From assembly GCF_902497855.1 (NCBI RefSeq), contig NZ_CABVHU010000026.1:1-64000 (forward strand): a DNA stretch of 64,000 bases. Reading direction: 5' to 3'. The number at the start of each line of letters is the position of its first letter. The first letter of the stretch is position 1. The notes beneath the pieces were generated by a model. It ran no database searches, was not told where the DNA came from, and saw only the letters and a program-made list of their open reading frames with translations. Positions 28,756-37,603 of this stretch are shown piece after piece. Source of the stretch: Pseudomonas fluorescens. GTDB taxonomy: Bacteria > Pseudomonadota > Gammaproteobacteria > Pseudomonadales > Pseudomonadaceae. A program made the translations under genes and the position numbers.

Positions 28756-29787
28756 ATGCACGCCATGACCATTCAAGCTCGAACCGCCGTACTGACCAAT
28801 TACCAGGAAGTGGCTCGCCATCTAGGGCTGAATGCGAACGCTCTTTTGGCCGAGGTGGGCTTGACCCCTTCGCTCCTCAGCGACCCCGATCAACGCATCC
28901 CGGCCACCGCCAGCATCATCCTGCTGGAGAAGTCATCGCGCCTGAGCGGTTGTGAAACCTTCGGCCTGCGCATGGCGGAGCTGCGACACTTATCGGACTT
29001 TGGTGAAGTGAGCCTGCTGCTCAGTCACCAGAACACGCTGCGCGACGCGCTGAAAGTGATCGTGCAGTACCGTCACCTGCTTAACGATTCACTGGCTGTT
29101 TTCGTTGAGGAAACCGGCAAGACGGTGATCATCCGCGAAGAACTGGTCACTGATATGGGCACGAACAACCGCCAATCCATCGAGTTGGCCGTTGCCGTGA
29201 TGCACCGTTTTTGCGCCGCCCTGCTCGGCGCGCACTGGCACCCGACCAGTGTCTGTTTTACCCATGACGCTCCGGCGGACCTCTCCGTGCATCGACGGAT
29301 CTTCGGCTGCAAAGTGGAGTTCGGCTGCGAGTTCAATGGCATCGTTTGTCCCGCCGCCAACCTCGACGCCGCCAACCCCCTGGCCAATGAGGCCATGGCC
29401 CGACACGCGCAACGCTACCTCGACTCGTCGCTGATGGGCAAAAACGGCGGATCCCTGGCGTTCGACGTGCGTAAATCCATTTACCTGTTGCTCCCCATGG
29501 GCCGCGCGACCATTGCGCAGATCGCTCAGAGCCACGGTATGAACGTGCGCACCCTGCAGCGCCGCCTGGATGAAGAAGGCGCCAGTTTCAGTGAGTTGAT
29601 CAGCAGCGTGCGCCGCGACCTGGTGGTTCGCTACCTGGAGAACCCCGGGTACTCGCTGGGACGGATCGCCGACATGCTCGGCTACTCCATGCCCAATTCA
29701 TTCACTCGCTGGTTCATTTCCCAGTTCAACATGCCTCCTGCCGCCTGGCGCAGCGAACGCAAGATCGTGCCGCGCAAAGACAGCTGA
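28756..29787 (+). CDS. AraC-family regulator A (arabinose-binding-like N-terminal domain, OruR/ArgR-like type)
   Basis: 343-residue regulator with the Arabinose_bd-type N-terminal domain (TNYQEVARHLGLNANALLAEVGL, LRMAELRHLSDFGEVSLLL). The C-terminal AraC double helix-turn-helix includes ATIAQIAQSHGMNVRTLQRRL and SLGRIADMLGYSMPNSFTRWF. Start is at 28756 or the in-frame ATG at 28765. It is divergent from the hydrolase/DUF1302 operon and is the likely activator of it. Regulators B and C are paralogues with the same architecture. Confidence 0.88.
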   Translation: MHAMTIQARTAVLTNYQEVARHLGLNANALLAEVGLTPSLLSDPDQRIPATASIILLEKSSRLSGCETFGLRMAELRHLSDFGEVSLLLSHQNTLRDALKVIVQYRHLLNDSLAVFVEETGKTVIIREELVTDMGTNNRQSIELAVAVMHRFCAALLGAHWHPTSVCFTHDAPADLSVHRRIFGCKVEFGCEFNGIVCPAANLDAANPLANEAMARHAQRYLDSSLMGKNGGSLAFDVRKSIYLLLPMGRATIAQIAQSHGMNVRTLQRRLDEEGASFSELISSVRRDLVVRYLENPGYSLGRIADMLGYSMPNSFTRWFISQFNMPPAAWRSERKIVPRKDS

Positions 29788-29791
29788 GACC

Positions 29792-29920
29792 TGTAGGAGC
29801 CAGCTTGCTGGCGCCCCTGTATGAGCCGGCTTGCTGGCGATGGACTCAAGTGCCCCGCGTATCACCAGTATTCACGCGTTATCGTTAACGACCTTCGCTG
29901 GCAAGCCAGCTCCTACAGGG
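29792..29920. repeat. REP cluster, variant AGCCAGCTTGCTGGC
   Basis: TGTAGGAGCCAGCTTGCTGG near 29793 and a second direct unit TGTATGAGCCGGCTTGCTGG near 29819 are followed by an inverted copy ending in GCAAGCCAGCTCCTACAG near 29920. The spacer contains CGCGTTATCGTTAACGACC, shared with the other REP clusters. It lies between regulator A and the convergent YeiH-like gene. Confidence 0.85.
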
Positions 29921-30051
29921 GACCGTACCCCCCAAAAAAAACGGCCGCCTGCTTTGACAGACGACCGCAAAAGGAGCGTATCCGGAGGTACGACGCCTGG
30001 CTCACGCTTAAGCTGTGCGCGCAGGCGTGCTACCCCCAATTGAGCGTCCGC

Positions 30052-31062
30052 TTACAAGCCCCAGTGCATCAGCAACAGCACCATAACGACGAGGAATACG
30101 GTCTCCCCCACCATCAGCAGGATCGGCTTGATGCCCACGGCGGCAAGCTCCTTGAGCTGGGTCTTCATGCCCAGGGCGCTGATGGCGATCACCAGGCACC
30201 AGCGCGACAGTTCGTTGGTAAAACCCTGCACTGCCGGGACGATCCAGCCGGTACTGTTGACGCACGCGAGTATCAGGAAGCCCACCGCGAACCAGGGCAG
30301 CAACGGCGGTCGTTTGCCCGGCAGGTCGCCGCCCTGCATGCGGGACATCATCGCCGCGCAGACAATCACCGGCAGAAGCATGGCCACGCGCATCAATTTG
30401 ACCACGGTGGCGGTATCGCCGGTCTCGGTAGACATGCCGTAGCCGGCGCCTACGACCTGGGCAACGTCGTGGATGGTGGCACCGAGGAACACCCCTGCCT
30501 GCTGCGGATTGAGTTCGAGCCAGTTGGCGATCATCGGGTAGACGATCATGGCCATGGTCGACAGGGCCGACACGCCAATCACGGTGAACAGGGTGGCGCG
30601 CTCCTTCTGCGGATGACTGGGCAACGCTGCGGCCAATGCCAATGCCGCGGACGCACCGCAGATCGCCGTAGCGCCACCGGTAAGCATGCCGAACACCCGC
30701 TGGAACCCCATGGCCCTGGCCGCCACCATCGACACGATAATGGTCACCGCGACCAGGGTCACGACCAGCGCGACCGGTTTCCAGCCCAACGCAGCGATCT
30801 GCTCCAGGGTGATGCGCATGCCCAGCAGCGCCACCCCGATGCGCAACACGGTGCGCGCGGTGAACTCGATACCGGCCTTGCACTGGCCATCGCCAGCCAG
30901 GAAGTTCAGCGCCATGCCGAGCAGCAGCGCGAACAGCATCACCGGCGCACCGTAGTGCTCGGACAGGAAACTCGCCGCGGCAGCGACTATCAGGCTGACG
31001 ATAAAACCGGGGGCCAGCTCACGCGCACGGCAGTGAACATAGGCCAGAGCAATGGCACTCAT
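30052..31062 (-). CDS. YeiH/UPF0324 family putative sulfate/anion exporter
   Basis: 336-residue membrane protein of about ten helices. Conserved UPF0324 stretches are TGGATAICGASAALALAAALP and GATIHDVAQVVGAGYGMS. Family members are usually called putative sulfate exporters, but direct proof is thin. The ATG at 31062 overlaps the Rieske stop codon by four bases, so translation is coupled. It is the last gene of the operon with the TauD-type dioxygenase. Exporting sulfite or sulfate released from an organosulfur compound would fit; that is inference. Confidence 0.83.
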   Translation of the reverse strand: MSAIALAYVHCRARELAPGFIVSLIVAAAASFLSEHYGAPVMLFALLLGMALNFLAGDGQCKAGIEFTARTVLRIGVALLGMRITLEQIAALGWKPVALVVTLVAVTIIVSMVAARAMGFQRVFGMLTGGATAICGASAALALAAALPSHPQKERATLFTVIGVSALSTMAMIVYPMIANWLELNPQQAGVFLGATIHDVAQVVGAGYGMSTETGDTATVVKLMRVAMLLPVIVCAAMMSRMQGGDLPGKRPPLLPWFAVGFLILACVNSTGWIVPAVQGFTNELSRWCLVIAISALGMKTQLKELAAVGIKPILLMVGETVFLVVMVLLLMHWGL

Positions 31063-31385
31063 ACGGCGGATTCCTTGGAAGCGATGACAATGAACACTTG
31101 GCCGTCGATCACTTCGACCGGGTAGTTGGCAACCTTCACCGCGGTTGAATTGAGCATGTAGCCGCTGGCAAGGTCGAAGCGCAGGCCGTGGGCACAGCAC
31201 TGGATCACCTTGCCCTCGAGGCGGCCTCCGCAGAGTGAGGCCCCCTGATGCGGACAGCTGTCGTCGATGGCGTAGAGCTGGCCTGCGACATTGAACAGCG
31301 CCAGGCTGCTGCCCTCGGGCTCGAACAGCGAGCGCATGCCAGGTGCCGGGACTTTCTCGGCCGGTACCGCAATGTGCAGGCTCAT
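31059..31385 (-). CDS. Rieske [2Fe-2S] ferredoxin-like protein
   Basis: 108-residue single-domain Rieske protein. Cluster ligands are seen in SCPHQGASLCGG and CCAHGLRFD (C-x-H and C-x-x-H). It resembles the ferredoxin component of Rieske oxygenases or the small subunit NirD. GGAG precedes the ATG, and the gene overlaps the FrnE-like gene by four bases and the YeiH-like gene by four. No Rieske oxygenase alpha subunit is visible in the window, so its electron acceptor is unclear. Confidence 0.88.
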   Translation of the reverse strand: MSLHIAVPAEKVPAPGMRSLFEPEGSSLALFNVAGQLYAIDDSCPHQGASLCGGRLEGKVIQCCAHGLRFDLASGYMLNSTAVKVANYPVEVIDGQVFIVIASKESAV

Positions 31386-32041
31386 GCCGGGCTCCCGGCC
31401 GCGTCCTGCCCAAGGGCTTGCCGCATCACCTGCAGCAGCACCTCGGCCGGCTGCGCGCCGGAGATCGCCTGGCGACGGTTGAAGATGAAATACGGCACGC
31501 CCCTGGCGCCCATCCCGCTATCGTCGTAGGGGCTGCCAGCGCCCTCCAGGCAGTCGACCAGGGCCTCGCGCGGGTAACCGCAGGACCCGGCGATCGCCAG
31601 CAAGGTGGCACTGTCTCCAAGGTCCTTGCCTTGATCAAAATAGGCGGCGAACAGCCGCTCCAGCAGGGCGTCACGCTGCGCCACGCTCCCCAGTTCAGAG
31701 GCGCATTCCATCAGGCGATGGGCATCGGCGGTATTGGGCATCGTCTCGATGCCACTGAAGTCGATGCTCAGGCCTACGGCCGCCGCGGCCTGCCGGACTT
31801 GCGCCTGGCGCGCTTGCACCGCCTCGGCACTGCCCAGGCGCTGACGGTAGAACTCGACAAAGGGCACGCCCTGCGCCGGCAGGTGCGGCAGCAACTGCAC
31901 GCCATGCCAGGCCAGCTCCAGCTGGACCTGCGGCTGGCTGGCGCGCAACTGCATGAGTGCGCGCTCGAGCTGACGCTTGCCGATCAGGCACCAGGGGCAG
32001 ATGAAGTCGAAGAACGCATCGATACGCAATATCCCCGTCAC
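31382..32041 (-). CDS. DsbA-family thioredoxin-fold oxidoreductase (FrnE/HCCA-isomerase-like)
   Basis: 219-residue cytoplasmic DsbA-fold protein. The redox motif CPWC (C15, C18) is at the N-terminus in FFDFICPWCLIGKRQLE, and the cis-proline loop is GARGVPYFIFNRR. The GTG start at 32041 overlaps the MFS stop by four bases. Related proteins are FrnE and 2-hydroxychromene-2-carboxylate isomerases. A thiol-disulfide or glutathione-linked isomerase role is possible. It sits mid-operon among MFS, Rieske and YeiH genes. Confidence 0.83.
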   Translation of the reverse strand: MTGILRIDAFFDFICPWCLIGKRQLERALMQLRASQPQVQLELAWHGVQLLPHLPAQGVPFVEFYRQRLGSAEAVQARQAQVRQAAAAVGLSIDFSGIETMPNTADAHRLMECASELGSVAQRDALLERLFAAYFDQGKDLGDSATLLAIAGSCGYPREALVDCLEGAGSPYDDSGMGARGVPYFIFNRRQAISGAQPAEVLLQVMRQALGQDAAGSPA

Positions 32042-33366
32042 GGCGACACCTCCATCACCGCTTTGGCGGGCGCGTCATCGACATCCTTGCCCTGCACACG
32101 GGCAATGTCGTCCAGATAGTGACAGCGGATATAGAAGAACACCGCCGCTGCCGCGATGCTCATCATCGGCACCAGCTGGAAGGCCCCATGCAGGCCGATA
32201 ACGTCGGACACCCTGCCGGTGACGAAAGGTCCCGGGGCCAGGCCGAGCATATTATTGACCAGGGTCAGGGCGGCAAAAGCGGTGCCATGCACTTTGTAGT
32301 GGGTCAGGTTCGCGATCGTGGCAATGGTCGGGCCGTTGGTGCCCGTCACGAACAGCATGGCCGTGCCGATCAGGCCCAACTGGAGAGGGCCGACCGGCTG
32401 AATCAAAGCCAGCGACATCAGCAGGCAGCTGCCCAGGCAGAACGCAATGGAAATCTCGATCTTGCGCAACGGAGATTGACGGCTCAGGCGATCACTGAGC
32501 ATGCCGCACATAATCGCCCCGCCACCGCAGCACAACACCATGACGCCTGCTATGACGCCAGCCTTGCCCTCGCCCATCCCGTAATAGCGGTTGAAGTAGC
32601 TCGGCATCCACACAATCATGCTACCGGCAACGAACGTCTGCAGACCGCTGGCCACGTAAGCGGCGATCACCGAACGCGTGCCGTACAAGGTGCGCAGCGG
32701 ACGCTTGACCGTCGCTTTGATTTTGCTCCCGGCCGTGGCCAGGCGCTGCGGGGCAATACGGGCTTCCTTGACAACGAGCGGGTAAATCGCCGCCAGCACC
32801 AGGCCAAACAGCGCCATACTGGCGAACGACCAACGCCAGCCCAGCTTGACGGCTATCGCCCCGCCCAGGGATATGCCCAGCACCGAGCCAAACATGGCGC
32901 CTGCCATGAAGGCACTGGCGAGGGTTGCACGCATGTTCTTGGGAAACACCGATACCACCACGGCGATGCCGACGCTGCCGTAGGCCGCCTCGCCGACGCC
33001 GACCATGAAGCGCGCGATCAACATCTCCTGGTAGTTCTGGGCCAGGGCGCAGCCCAAGGTGGCCAGGCTCCACAGCAAGGCCATCAGCGCCAGGCTCTTG
33101 ACCCGGCCAAAGCGGTCGGCCAACAGCGACAGGGGGATCGTCAGCACCCCCACCATCAAGGCCACAATGCCGCTGAGCAGGCCGAGCTGGCCGTCGCTCA
33201 ATGCCCACTCGCCCTTGAGAATCGGGAACACGGCATTGAGCACCTGCCGCGACATATAATCGGAGATCAACAGGCCAAAGGTCAGTGCGAATACGGCCCA
33301 GGCGTACTTGCGCGGAATGCCAACTGAAGTATCTTCTGCATCGTCCACAGTGTGGTGATAGGCCAT
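32038..33366 (-). CDS. MFS transporter, copy A of the BKACE-linked pair
   Basis: 442-residue major facilitator with 12 predicted helices. The loop 2-3 motif is DRFGRVKSLALMA. Stretches RFMVGVGEAAYGSVGIAVV and MSRQVLNAVFP are almost repeated in the MFS protein at 54016-55332. AGGAGG precedes the ATG. It follows the BKACE gene and overlaps the FrnE-like gene by four bases. It probably imports an organic acid related to the BKACE substrate. Confidence 0.87.
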   Translation of the reverse strand: MAYHHTVDDAEDTSVGIPRKYAWAVFALTFGLLISDYMSRQVLNAVFPILKGEWALSDGQLGLLSGIVALMVGVLTIPLSLLADRFGRVKSLALMALLWSLATLGCALAQNYQEMLIARFMVGVGEAAYGSVGIAVVVSVFPKNMRATLASAFMAGAMFGSVLGISLGGAIAVKLGWRWSFASMALFGLVLAAIYPLVVKEARIAPQRLATAGSKIKATVKRPLRTLYGTRSVIAAYVASGLQTFVAGSMIVWMPSYFNRYYGMGEGKAGVIAGVMVLCCGGGAIMCGMLSDRLSRQSPLRKIEISIAFCLGSCLLMSLALIQPVGPLQLGLIGTAMLFVTGTNGPTIATIANLTHYKVHGTAFAALTLVNNMLGLAPGPFVTGRVSDVIGLHGAFQLVPMMSIAAAAVFFYIRCHYLDDIARVQGKDVDDAPAKAVMEVSP

Positions 33367-33436
33367 GCTGCCTCCTCGGTGTCTTGCACCCGTCTTGTTA
33401 TTGTTTTGGTCTTGCTCAACGCGTTTCAGGTGGGTC

Positions 33437-33465
33437 GGGGCAGGCTACCTTCAGCGGCCTGCCCC
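33437..33465. other. 9-bp GC hairpin between the BKACE and MFS genes
   Basis: GGGGCAGGC (33437-33445) pairs with GCCTGCCCC (33457-33465) in the 109-bp gap inside an otherwise tight leftward operon. No T-run follows on either strand. It may stabilise or process the transcript. Confidence 0.4.
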
Positions 33466-33475
33466 GCCCTGTGCA

Positions 33476-34528
33476 TCAGCCGCGTTGTGGTACGCCCTTC
33501 TGACCTGCCTTGCGGTTCGGCGCCAGGCCGTTGGCCAACAGGGTTTCCTCAATGGTTTCGTATTGCACGCCGATACGGTAGATGTCGCGCGCCTCTTTGC
33601 CGCTGGCGATCTCACGACCCAGCTCGTTGGCAATGCGCACCGTCTGCTTGACCTGCTCCACGGAAGAGAAACGCTTGCCGTGCTGATCGATAATGGTGTC
33701 TTCGTTACCGAGGCGTGGATGCAAGCCCATGGCCATGGCGATGGTGTTGAGTGGCAGCACGTTTTTGAGCAACGACTCGGCAGTCAAGGTGCAACGATCC
33801 GGTACGCGATTGATGAAGTTCATCAGGTTCATCGGGTTCGGGCCGTCGAAACCGCCACCGATGCCGATCCAGGTCAGGTTCATCGGGCCCTTGTAGACGC
33901 CCTTGCGCACCAGGCGCTCGAGGGTTTCGTAGGCATGGATGCCGGTCAGCTGGAAGTGCGGCTGGATATTGCTGGCCTGCAAACGCTTGAGGTGCTCGGC
34001 GACAAAGGCAGGACCTGCCGGCACGGTCATTTCGGTATAGGCGGCATGGGTGGCCGGATCAAGCAGGGAGGTGCCTTCAATGCCTTCCGGAAACAGCAGC
34101 TCCGTGATAGTCATTTGAATGGTGTTGATGGCGATGGTGACCTGATCGGGCTTGGGCGTCAGATCCGCGAGCATGTGCCGGGTATCGTCGGAGAGCCACA
34201 GGGCATCGGCGCCGTCGCCTTCAGGAGCAAAGGAAATCGAACCGCCGACCTGGATGATCATGTCCGGCACGGCTTCACGCACACCGGCGATCAGCTCGTT
34301 GAACTTGGACAGGCGCTTGGACCCTTTACCGTCCAGTTCACGCACGTGCAAGTGCAGCACGGTGGCGCCCGCTTCATAGCAGTCGACCGCTGCCTGCACG
34401 TGTTCGTCCATGGTCAGCGGAATGTCTTCCGCAAAGTCGCCAGGCATCCACTGGGGAGCGTAAGGGGCGACGGTAATCACCACTTTTTCCATGGTATCCG
34501 GGTGCAGGGAATCGTCGAAAAACTGCAT
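33476..34528 (-). CDS. Beta-keto acid cleavage enzyme (BKACE, DUF849), copy A
   Basis: 350-residue TIM-barrel enzyme. Family members condense a beta-keto acid with acetyl-CoA and cleave it into acetoacetate and a new CoA thioester. The metal ligands H59 and H61 are in VLHLHVRELDGKG; QVGGSISFAPEGD and GIGGGFDGPNPMN are conserved loops. GGAGA precedes the ATG. It lies between the TauD-type gene and the MFS gene. Copy B at 52858-53913 is similar throughout, with identical stretches such as GKGSKRLSKFNELIAGVREA. Confidence 0.88.
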   Translation of the reverse strand: MQFFDDSLHPDTMEKVVITVAPYAPQWMPGDFAEDIPLTMDEHVQAAVDCYEAGATVLHLHVRELDGKGSKRLSKFNELIAGVREAVPDMIIQVGGSISFAPEGDGADALWLSDDTRHMLADLTPKPDQVTIAINTIQMTITELLFPEGIEGTSLLDPATHAAYTEMTVPAGPAFVAEHLKRLQASNIQPHFQLTGIHAYETLERLVRKGVYKGPMNLTWIGIGGGFDGPNPMNLMNFINRVPDRCTLTAESLLKNVLPLNTIAMAMGLHPRLGNEDTIIDQHGKRFSSVEQVKQTVRIANELGREIASGKEARDIYRIGVQYETIEETLLANGLAPNRKAGQKGVPQRG

Positions 34529-34606
34529 GATTATCTCCTATTTTTGTTTTTGCCTGCCCGACAGGCTGTACGGAGCAGGCTTTTGCATGGGGTCAGGTGA
34601 AGTTGC

Positions 34607-35455
34607 TCAGAAAGGCTTGTCGCCCATGATCGTGGCGCGCTCCATCTTGCGATGGCACGGCGGGTAATCCATCACGGCGTAGTGCTGCGAGCTGCGGTTG
34701 TCCCAGATGGCGATGCTGTTGGGCTTCCAGCGCCAGCGCACCTGGTACTCCGGAATGTGCGCCTGGCTGGTCAGGTGACGCAGCAGTTCGGACGAGCCCT
34801 GGGTGAAATCCTGGCCGACCCGCACACGCTCGGCCGTGTGGAAGTTGGTGAAGTGAGTCGTGAACGAGTTGACGAACAGCACCTTCTCGCCAGTCTCTGG
34901 ATGAGTGCGCACCACGGGGTGCTCCGCGTCCGGGTACTGGGCCTTGAGCGCCAGGCGCTTTTCGATCGGCATCGCCGCACCGAAGGTCGCCTCGATGCTA
35001 TGACGGGCACGCAGGCCTTCGATCTTCGCCTTTATCTCGTCCGGCAGATGCTTGTAAGCCTCCACCATGTTGGCCCACATGGTGTCACCACCGACTGGCG
35101 GGCACTCCAGGCAACGCAGCACGCTGCCCAGCGGCGGCGCCTCGCGCCAGGTGGCGTCGGTGTGCCAGGAGTTCTCGTAACGGTCGACCGGACTGTCCGG
35201 ATTCTTGTAGACCTGGACCAGGCCCGGGTGATCCGGGTGGCTGCCGATGACCGGGTGATCCTCCAGTTCGCCGAAGCGTTGGGCAAAGGCCACATGCTCG
35301 GCGCGAGTGATGTCCTGGTCGCGCAGGAACAGCACGCGATGCTTGAGCAATTGAGCGCGGATCTCGGCGAACAGGCCGTCGTCATGGACGGCATCAGCCA
35401 GCTTGACGCCAATCAGCTCTGCGCCAATGCTGCAGGTTAGTTGTTCGACTTGCAT
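34607..35455 (-). CDS. TauD/TfdA-family Fe(II)/2-oxoglutarate dioxygenase
   Basis: 282-residue oxygenase. The iron ligands appear as H98 and D100 (SWHTDATW) and H258 (NRSSQHYAVMDY), and a C-terminal arginine (CHRKMER) can bind 2-oxoglutarate. Family members hydroxylate sulfonates, alkyl sulfates or aryloxy acids next to the heteroatom, releasing sulfite, sulfate or phenol and an aldehyde. AGGAGG precedes the ATG. A YeiH-like exporter in the same operon makes a sulfur substrate plausible but not proven. Confidence 0.87.
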   Translation of the reverse strand: MQVEQLTCSIGAELIGVKLADAVHDDGLFAEIRAQLLKHRVLFLRDQDITRAEHVAFAQRFGELEDHPVIGSHPDHPGLVQVYKNPDSPVDRYENSWHTDATWREAPPLGSVLRCLECPPVGGDTMWANMVEAYKHLPDEIKAKIEGLRARHSIEATFGAAMPIEKRLALKAQYPDAEHPVVRTHPETGEKVLFVNSFTTHFTNFHTAERVRVGQDFTQGSSELLRHLTSQAHIPEYQVRWRWKPNSIAIWDNRSSQHYAVMDYPPCHRKMERATIMGDKPF

Positions 35456-35469
35456 GGCGGCAGACCTCC

Positions 35470-36450
35470 TTAGATGACGAAGATCGATGAACCGGTGGTC
35501 TTGCGCGATTCCAGATCACGGTGCGCCTGCACGGCATCCTGCAAGCTGTAATGCTGGTTGATCTCGATCTTGATCTGGCCGCTGCCGACCAGGTCGAACA
35601 GCTCACCGGCCAGGTCGGCCTTCTCTGCCGGGTCGGCGATGTAATCCGCCAGTGCCGGGCGAGTCACGAACAGCGAGCCTTTCATAGCCAATAGCGCCGG
35701 ATTGAAATCAGGAATCGGGCCGGAGGCGGTACCGACGCAGACCAACAAGCCACGCCGCTTGAGCGAGTCCAGCGAGCCCATGAAGGTGTTCTTGCCGACA
35801 CTGTCGAACACCACATTGACGCCGACGCCGTCCGTCAACTCGCGCACGCGCTGGGCGACATCTTCGTGGCTGTAATTGATCACATGGTCGCAACCATGAG
35901 CGCGTGCCACCTCGGCCTTGGCATCGCTGGACACAGTGCCGATCACGGTCAGGCCCAACAACTTGGCCCACTGCGAAACAATCAGGCCGACGCCACCGGC
36001 GGCAGCGTGCAGCAGGATGGTGTCACCGGGCTTGAAGTCATAGATGCGGCGCATCAGGTACGACGCGGTCAGCCCGCGCATGGTCATGGCCGCCGCGGTC
36101 TCGAACGAGATGCTTTCCGGCAGCTTGATCAACGGCGCAGCCGGGATCAGGCGTTCGGTGCAGTAGGCGCCGAGGGTGTTGGTGAAGCCGGTATAGGTCA
36201 CCCGGTCCCCGACCACCACATTGCTCACGCCCTCGCCCACTGCCGCCACTACACCGGCGGCTTCAACGCCGATGCCATTGGGCATCGGGATCGGGTAAGT
36301 GCCATTGCGAAAGTAGGTGTCGGCATAGTTGAGGCCGACAGCCACGTGGCGAAGTCGAACCTCACCAGGACCGGGCTCACCGACCTCTACCTCTTCAAAG
36401 CGAAGAACCTCGGGACCACCGGTTTCATAAAAACGTACGACTTGGGCCAT
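35470..36450 (-). CDS. NADPH:quinone oxidoreductase (QOR, zinc-free MDR)
   Basis: 326-residue QOR-type reductase starting at the ATG at 36450 (MAQVVRFYETGGPEVL) with GGAG before it. The QOR motif GLNYADTYFRNGTYP and the NADPH fold LLHAAAGGVGLIVSQWAKLLG are clear, and no zinc ligands are present. It is the first gene of the operon that continues with the TauD-type dioxygenase 14 bases later. It may reduce a quinone or an unsaturated carbonyl. Confidence 0.9.
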   Translation of the reverse strand: MAQVVRFYETGGPEVLRFEEVEVGEPGPGEVRLRHVAVGLNYADTYFRNGTYPIPMPNGIGVEAAGVVAAVGEGVSNVVVGDRVTYTGFTNTLGAYCTERLIPAAPLIKLPESISFETAAAMTMRGLTASYLMRRIYDFKPGDTILLHAAAGGVGLIVSQWAKLLGLTVIGTVSSDAKAEVARAHGCDHVINYSHEDVAQRVRELTDGVGVNVVFDSVGKNTFMGSLDSLKRRGLLVCVGTASGPIPDFNPALLAMKGSLFVTRPALADYIADPAEKADLAGELFDLVGSGQIKIEINQHYSLQDAVQAHRDLESRKTTGSSIFVI

Positions 36451-36536
36451 GCTTTTTTTCTCCAATCAGCGTTCTGGGTGCACTACGGCGATTTACGTTG
36501 ACTGGAATGTAAGCTGCAGGCTGTTTGGGCGCATCT

Positions 36537-36571
36537 CATCAAACGACAACGCCATCACATTTGATGACAAG
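36537..36571 (+). promoter_or_regulatory. Predicted AraC-family operator in front of the dioxygenase operon
   Basis: Half-sites CATCAAACGACAAC (36537-36550) and CATTTGATGACAAG (36558-36571) start 21 bp apart. The second differs from the site at 435-448 in one base of its 14. The pair begins 87 bp before the quinone reductase start at 36450, in the 140-bp gap to cioB. Confidence 0.5.
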
Positions 36572-36590
36572 CAGCGTCGCTCGATTGCGG

Positions 36591-37592
36591 TCAATCACGC
36601 GCGGCACGAACCTTCCCGCTGAAGACCCGGAAGCCGTAGGTGTTGTATATGAGCGTCACCGGTACCAGCACGGCGAAGCCAACCAGCATGAACAGCTGGC
36701 TGGTCGGGCTGGAGGCGGCAGCCTGTAATGTCAGATCCGGCGGAACGATCAGTGGATACAGCGCAGCGATCATCAAGGCGAACGCCACCACGAAGATTGC
36801 CAATGCAGCGAACAGGGGCAGGTAGTGTCGACGGCTTCGAAAGCCCGAGATGAAGCCGAACAGCAGTGCAATGAGCAAGGCGGCGGCCGGCAACCAGACA
36901 AGGGGGTCTGACAGCCGCTGCGCGTATCGGGTGTCCAATATCACCGTCCAGGCAACCAGCACGGTCAACAGCACCACGGTGACCATCGCCAGTACCTTCG
37001 CCTGGCGACCCGACCGTTGCTGGAGTTCTTCTTCAGTACGCCAGTAAAGCCAGCAGGCGCCCAGCCAGGTGTAGCCCACCACGAGCACCGCACCGCAGTA
37101 GAGCGGGAACATGGCCAGCCACTCCCAGCCGTCGCCGCTGTACTGACCGCCTTGATGGGGGACGCCCTGTACGAGCGTACCCAACACCATCCCCTGCGCG
37201 CCCCCGGCGAGCAGTGAACCGACTGACAGCAAGGCATCGACACCCCGTTTGAGTCTGTCGCTGCTCGCGTAGTCACGAAACTCCAGCGCAACCGCTCGAA
37301 GCATCAACGCTAGAAACATCAGGATAAAGGGCAGATAGAGCGCCGGCAGCAGGATGGCATAGGCCAGCGGAAACAGTGCAAACAGGCCGCCGCCACCCAG
37401 GACCAGCCAGGTTTCATTGGCATCCCAGATCGGCAAGATGGTCACCGCCATGGCACGTCGCTGCAGGCGACAGCGGGTCAGGCCCAGCAGTATGCCAACG
37501 CCAAGATCAGTGCCGTCCAACACGACGTAGTTCAATACCGAGAACCCGAGGGCCGCCGCGCACAGCAGGGTCAAGACGTCAGTATCCAACAT
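36591..37592 (-). CDS. cioB: Cytochrome bd-type quinol oxidase subunit II (CioB/CydB)
   Basis: 333-residue membrane subunit with about nine helices. The early stretches VLNYVVLDGTDLGVGILLGL and LPIWDANETWLVLGGGGLFALFPLAYA are typical of subunit II. It pairs with subunit I encoded 11 bases upstream to form a quinol oxidase that reduces oxygen to water without proton pumping. The short Q-loop of the partner points to the cyanide-insensitive (Cio) type. Confidence 0.92.
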   Translation of the reverse strand: MLDTDVLTLLCAAALGFSVLNYVVLDGTDLGVGILLGLTRCRLQRRAMAVTILPIWDANETWLVLGGGGLFALFPLAYAILLPALYLPFILMFLALMLRAVALEFRDYASSDRLKRGVDALLSVGSLLAGGAQGMVLGTLVQGVPHQGGQYSGDGWEWLAMFPLYCGAVLVVGYTWLGACWLYWRTEEELQQRSGRQAKVLAMVTVVLLTVLVAWTVILDTRYAQRLSDPLVWLPAAALLIALLFGFISGFRSRRHYLPLFAALAIFVVAFALMIAALYPLIVPPDLTLQAAASSPTSQLFMLVGFAVLVPVTLIYNTYGFRVFSGKVRAARD

Positions 37593-37603
37593 GGTACCTG
37601 CCC

